In this document: positions 48,604 through 52,051 of the stretch, piece after piece
Position numbering within the stretch: the stretch's first letter is position 1
Layout: the number at the start of each line of letters is the position of its first letter
Source: Oscillospiraceae bacterium
GTDB taxonomy: Bacteria > Bacillota > Clostridia > Oscillospirales > CAG-272
Direction: 5' to 3'
DNA length: 52,051 bases
Assembly: GCA_015064505.1 (NCBI GenBank)
Contig: SVSB01000018.1
Coordinates: 1-52,051 of the forward strand
Made by a program: the position numbers and the translations under genes
The notes under the pieces: generated by a model
What the model was told of the DNA's origin: nothing
Databases searched by the model: none
Seen by the model: only the letters and a program-made list of their open reading frames with translations

Positions 48604-48978
48604 ATGAAGCTGTATCCGATAACCGAAAATCATTTGTATATCAAAGCCTTTACCAAAGGAAAGAGGACCGGCACGCGGCTTGTTTCGGTAAACGTCTTAA
48701 AGGACTATAAGGCCGAAAAGCTTCGCCGCGCGAACCCACAAAAGGAATATCTGAATCGTGTGGGACTCTCGGTGGGTAAAAAGGCAGGAAACGCCGTTAC
48801 GCGCAACCGCATCAAGCGTATGATACGGGAAGCATATCGGCAGTTAGACAAGGAATACGGACTGCGCCGCGGATTTCTTGTGGTCATAGCCGCAAGGGAG
48901 GCGTGCGCCGCCGCAAAGACCGAGGACGTTAAACGTGACCTGCGTTACGCTCTTGGAAAGCTTGGTATGTTCAAATGA
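48604..48978 (+). CDS. rnpA: Ribonuclease P protein component
   Basis: 124 residues. It assists the RNase P RNA in maturing tRNA 5' ends. The signature [13 protein letters not shown] lies at about 67-79, preceded by [12 protein letters not shown]. No strong ribosome site is visible before the ATG (GGAAGCG only). The stop overlaps yidD by 4 nt. Confidence 0.97.
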   Translation: MKLYPITENHLYIKAFTKGKRTGTRLVSVNVLKDYKAEKLRRANPQKEYLNRVGLSVGKKAGNAVTRNRIKRMIREAYRQLDKEYGLRRGFLVVIAAREACAAAKTEDVKRDLRYALGKLGMFK

Positions 48979-49202
48979 AATATTTGTGCATTGCCGTTAT
49001 CAGGTTCTACCGTAGGTTCATATCCCCCTTGAAGCCGCCTTGCTGCAGGTTTACGCCTACGTGCTCGGAATATGCTTTGGAGGCGTTCCGGGTGCATGGG
49101 TTTTTCGTGGGATTTTATTTGTCTCTGCGGCGCATATTGCGCTGCAATCCTTTTTGCCGTGCAGGGTACGACCCAGTACCGCCAAAGAGAGAAAAGAAAT
49201 GA
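48975..49202 (+). CDS. yidD: Membrane protein insertion efficiency factor YidD
   Basis: 75 residues, a small amphipathic membrane-associated protein that assists YidC-dependent insertion. [29 protein letters not shown] and the C-terminal RCNPFC...GYDPVP are the family hallmarks. Overlaps rnpA by 4 nt. Confidence 0.97.
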   Translation: MKYLCIAVIRFYRRFISPLKPPCCRFTPTCSEYALEAFRVHGFFVGFYLSLRRILRCNPFCRAGYDPVPPKREKK

Positions 49203-49250
49203 GCCGTAATACGGCAGAAGAAATCGAAAGGACCCCCAATGGGGTAAGAT

Positions 49251-50381
49251 ATGGGATCTTTATTTAACATTATCAACATACCCTTTGGCGCAATGATCCG
49301 TTGGTTCAACGAGATCACGGGCAACTATCTTATTGCCCTTTTGCTGTTTGCCATCGTGGTAAAGCTGGTTATGGCACCTCTTGCCATAAAGCAGCAAAAG
49401 AATCAGATAAAGCAGGCCAAGCTCCGTCCCCTTGAGATGGCGATCCGCCGTCGCTACAGCGGCAGAAACGACAAGGTGACACAGCAAAAGGTCCAGCAGG
49501 AGGTTATGGAGCTTTATCAGCAGGAGGGTTATTCTCCTTTTTCCGGTTGTCTCCCTCTGCTTATTCAGTTTCCCATAATCATCTCCCTTTATCAGATTAT
49601 CCGTAAGCCCCTTACCTATATCTGCAGTATCTCCGCAGAGGGCGTGAACGCCATCATCGGCAAGCTTCAGTCCTTCGGTATGTTTGCAGATAAGACCGTG
49701 GAGACTCTTGCAGAGGATCAGATCAGTCTTGTAAACGCAGTAAAGGGACTTACCGACGTGCAGTTTGCAGAGATCGCAATGATCGAGAACGTGGACAAGA
49801 TCGCAGATATCAATCTCACCGTATTCGGTGTGCTTGATCTGGCTCAGACTCCGTCGTTTGGCAATATCAGCTGGCTCTGGCTCATACCCGTTATCACTTT
49901 TGTGACTTCCTTCCTCGGTATGAGGATCAGTCGCAAGTTCCAGCCTCAGCCCGCAACCCAGCAGAGCGAGGATGCCGCCGCTTCCATGAAGATGATGGAT
50001 ATAACCATGCCTCTTATGAGCGTGTTCTTCACCTTTATGTTCTCCGGTGCCATCGGCGTTTACTGGATCTATCAGAACGTGCTTAACGTTATTCAGACCG
50101 TCATTATCGCAAAGATAATGCCCATTCCCCCTTGCTCTGAAGAGGACATACGTGCCGCAGAAAAGCAGCTTGCGGGAAAAGGCGGTAAGAACAAAAAGCG
50201 CGAGCTTGACCCTAACAGACCCAAGCCCAGAAGCCTCCATCACATCGATGATGACGATGAGGACGTTCCCCCCTCCCCCGCTGAAGCTGATAAAGAGGAA
50301 GAGGCAGGGAAAGAGGCACCCGCTTCCCCCGATGCTCCCAAGCTGAAGGATGACGAGCAGGGTAAATACAGAAACAAGTAA
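49251..50381 (+). CDS. yidC: Membrane protein insertase YidC/OxaA
   Basis: 376 residues. It inserts proteins into the cytoplasmic membrane. Five helices; the segment with LLLFAIVVKLVMAPLAIKQQ carries the functional basic residue, and YSPFSGCLPLLIQFPIIISL is the conserved core. An insert at about 120-195 between helices is larger than in Bacillus YidC and lies outside the membrane. The C-terminal tail (about 300-376) is long and charged with Asp/Glu/Lys stretches. Ribosome site GGGG 8 nt upstream. Confidence 0.96.
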   Translation: MGSLFNIINIPFGAMIRWFNEITGNYLIALLLFAIVVKLVMAPLAIKQQKNQIKQAKLRPLEMAIRRRYSGRNDKVTQQKVQQEVMELYQQEGYSPFSGCLPLLIQFPIIISLYQIIRKPLTYICSISAEGVNAIIGKLQSFGMFADKTVETLAEDQISLVNAVKGLTDVQFAEIAMIENVDKIADINLTVFGVLDLAQTPSFGNISWLWLIPVITFVTSFLGMRISRKFQPQPATQQSEDAAASMKMMDITMPLMSVFFTFMFSGAIGVYWIYQNVLNVIQTVIIAKIMPIPPCSEEDIRAAEKQLAGKGGKNKKRELDPNRPKPRSLHHIDDDDEDVPPSPAEADKEEEAGKEAPASPDAPKLKDDEQGKYRNK

Positions 50382-50414
50382 CTGAAAGGTGCGCATTGCG
50401 CATAAAGACCGAAA

Positions 50415-51443
50415 ATGAAAATTGATATTACCGCTACGGGTAAGACCGTAGACGAAGCTCTTGAAAACGCAAAAAAAGAGCTGGGAATAGACGTTATCGG
50501 CGATGATCTGACCTATCAGATAATCGATCTGCCCAGAAAGGCAGGCTTCCTCGGTATGCGCTTTATCCCTGCAAAGGTAAGAGTTTACTCCGTAGAGCCC
50601 GAGGAGGATATTCTCGGCACCGTTTTCAAGCCCGCCGAGAATAAGCCCGCCGAGAATAAGCCCGCAGAGAATAAACCCGCCGAAAGAAAGCCCGCACCCG
50701 AGAAGAAGCATAGCGAAAGAAAGCCTGCTCCTCAGGGTAAGGAGCATATCCGCACCGCCCCCGCAAAGGAGGCGTTTGCCAACGGAAAGCCTGCAGAGGC
50801 AGCCGAGGCAGAGGTAAAGAGCGAGGCAAAGCAGGACAGAAAGCCCCAGGAAAAGAAGCAGAGCAGAAGCAAGAGCCGCAATAAGCGCCCCGCTGCCGAA
50901 GCAAAGCCCATGCCCATGCTTGAGAGCACCGCAGAGGAGCTGCAGAACGATGCGGCACTGGTGTTCGTGCGTAAGCTTATCTCCGATCTTGAGATAAATG
51001 CAAGAGCGGAAATGTATATGGACGAGGAGAATATGCGCCGCGTGCTTATCTACGGCGAGGAAGCGTGCTCCCTTATCGGCCACCACGGCGAGACTCTGGA
51101 TGCTTTCCAGTATCTTGCAAATCTTGCCGTTATCCGTCACCGCAAGGAGGCGGCCAAGGATGGCGAAAGCGAGAGCAAGGCACGCGTTACCATCGATATT
51201 GAGAATTATCGCGCAAAGAGAGAGGCAACTCTCCGCGCTCTTGCCCGCAGAATGGCTGCAAAGGCCCTTAAGTACCACCGCAGCGTTATGCTGGAGCCCA
51301 TGAATCCCTACGAGCGCCGCATAATCCATTCCGAGATCCAGAATATCGAGGGTGTTGCCACCAACTCCGTCGGTACCGATAATAACAGAAAGATCGTTAT
51401 TTACCTTACCGACAGCGCAAACAAAAATTCCGAAGAGGAATAA
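50415..51443 (+). CDS. jag: RNA-binding protein Jag/KhpB
   Basis: 342 residues. A Jag-N domain (1-55) with GKTVDEALENAKKELG, a low-complexity linker (about 75-170) with tandem NKPAE repeats and many Lys/Glu/Pro, a KH domain (about 185-260) and an R3H domain (about 262-340) ending in the motif region NPYERRIIHSEI. KhpB binds RNA with KhpA and affects cell elongation and division in Firmicutes. The linker repeats vary in number between strains in such proteins. Confidence 0.95.
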   Translation: MKIDITATGKTVDEALENAKKELGIDVIGDDLTYQIIDLPRKAGFLGMRFIPAKVRVYSVEPEEDILGTVFKPAENKPAENKPAENKPAERKPAPEKKHSERKPAPQGKEHIRTAPAKEAFANGKPAEAAEAEVKSEAKQDRKPQEKKQSRSKSRNKRPAAEAKPMPMLESTAEELQNDAALVFVRKLISDLEINARAEMYMDEENMRRVLIYGEEACSLIGHHGETLDAFQYLANLAVIRHRKEAAKDGESESKARVTIDIENYRAKREATLRALARRMAAKALKYHRSVMLEPMNPYERRIIHSEIQNIEGVATNSVGTDNNRKIVIYLTDSANKNSEEE

Positions 51444-51449
51444 AAGACT

Positions 51450-52051
51450 ATGTACCGTAACGATACGATAGCAGCAGTATCCACCCCCCGCGGCAAGGGC
51501 GGCGTGGCTCTTATAAGAATATCCGGGCAGAACGCTCTGGATATTGCTTCTCGCTGTTTTCATACCAAAAACGGTAAGGATATCGCCGTAATGCCGCCCA
51601 GACGGGCGGTTTACGGCGATATTTTGTGCCGTGGCGGCTACCGCGACAGCGGTATAGCCGTATATTACAAGGCCCCCGCCTCGTTTACGGGGGAGGATAC
51701 CGTGGAGCTTACCTGCCACGGAGGCACTCTTATAACCAAAAGAGTGCTTGAAAGCGTGCTTGCCTGCGGAGCAAGGCTTGCGGAGGCGGGAGAATTTTCC
51801 CACCGAGCACTGATAAACGGCAAGCTGACTCTTTGCGGCGCGGAGGCGCTTTCCGACCTTCTTTCCGCTTCAACGGATGCTCAGCTCCGCCTCGCTTCGG
51901 GTAATTCACGGGGCAAGCTGGATAGAGAGCTTGAGGAGATATATTCCCTCATTGCGGATACCCTTTCTTCCCTTTACGCAAAGATAGATTTTCCCGATGA
52001 GGATCTTGCGGATATGGACGGCGCGGAGCTGCTCTTATCTGCAGAAAAGGC
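51450..52051 (+). CDS. mnmE: tRNA modification GTPase MnmE, 3' truncated by the window
   Basis: The first 200 residues are present, starting at ATG 51450, 6 nt after the jag stop. MnmE with MnmG places the 5-carboxymethylaminomethyl group on wobble uridines. The N-terminal folate-binding domain is shown by DTIAAVSTPRGKGGVALIR, SFTGEDTVELTCHGG and GEFSHRALINGKL with AEAL. The GTPase domain lies beyond the window. Confidence 0.96.
   Translation, partial: MYRNDTIAAVSTPRGKGGVALIRISGQNALDIASRCFHTKNGKDIAVMPPRRAVYGDILCRGGYRDSGIAVYYKAPASFTGEDTVELTCHGGTLITKRVLESVLACGARLAEAGEFSHRALINGKLTLCGAEALSDLLSASTDAQLRLASGNSRGKLDRELEEIYSLIADTLSSLYAKIDFPDEDLADMDGAELLLSAEK

Noticed and set aside
49260-51803. An 847-codon open frame on the minus strand
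   Set aside because: It is antisense to yidC, jag and mnmE, which have family motifs and ribosome sites. The translation is rich in Leu/Cys/Gly with no recognisable domain, a by-product of codon bias.

Overview
The window looks like a chromosomal segment of an anaerobic, polysaccharide-degrading Clostridia bacterium (Firmicutes, probably a gut Oscillospirales- or Christensenellales-type lineage). The reasons are the conserved rpmH-rnpA-yidD-yidC-jag-mnmE block, a tryptophan T-box leader, meso-diaminopimelate dehydrogenase, ThyX, lipoproteins with Gram-positive style lipoboxes, TTGACA/TATAAT promoters, a C-terminal dockerin on a glycoside hydrolase, and several carbohydrate-active enzymes (GH2, GH42, GH43, a sialidase-like propeller). 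The lineage is an inference; no database search was possible.

Layout. 1-2000: end of a large secreted sialidase-like protein with a Thr/Glu/Ala/Pro repeat linker. 2000-3240: two tRNA-Ser genes set among duplicated tRNA tails, terminators and short palindromes. 3242-4880: orphan trpB under a Trp T-box. 4986-8037: a secreted wall-anchored protein and a GH42 beta-galactosidase. 8206-11206: cysE-cysS-tmk operon. 11294-15098: two tandem orphan sugar-binding lipoproteins that share a 5' hairpin, separated by a palindrome-rich spacer. 15250-19868: operon radC, a beta-helix membrane protein, Nudix, nnr, comF. 19946-21137: a small HTH regulator with a PAS-like partner and repeated operator-like boxes. 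21197-22975: GH2 enzyme. 23228-33528: a corrinoid methyltransferase operon ending in a secreted GH43-dockerin protein. 33566-39637: small HTH protein, thyX, ddh, and the gpsA-comM-beta-lactamase-fold operon. 39640-42362: an accessory patch with an M23/SH3 endopeptidase and a lipoprotein. 42548-45708: comEC and a TIM-barrel isomerase. 45789-52051: degenerate M23 protein, ECF S component, then the rpmH to mnmE block.

The most interesting region is 23228-33528. An AraC-type regulator is fused in frame to a complete corrinoid-binding methyl-carrier protein, and a strong internal ribosome binding site sits at the junction. The operon continues with two tandem URO-D-fold methyltransferases, a third divergent URO-D-fold protein, an MtaA-like methyltransferase, a cysteine-rich DUF2284 protein, a ferredoxin/ASKHA corrinoid activator and a secreted GH43-dockerin protein. 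I read it as a candidate system that demethylates an O-methylated compound released from plant or mucosal glycans, with sensing, methyl transfer, cofactor repair and substrate release in one transcript. Substrate and methyl acceptor are unknown.

The second unusual region is the tRNA-Ser locus, where 3' tails of tRNA-Ser(GGA) with terminators are repeated downstream as palindromic modules, and a 60-bp segment is duplicated in inverted orientation around both tRNA genes. Similar chains of small hairpins and a dispersed GTAGGG-type palindrome recur elsewhere in the window.
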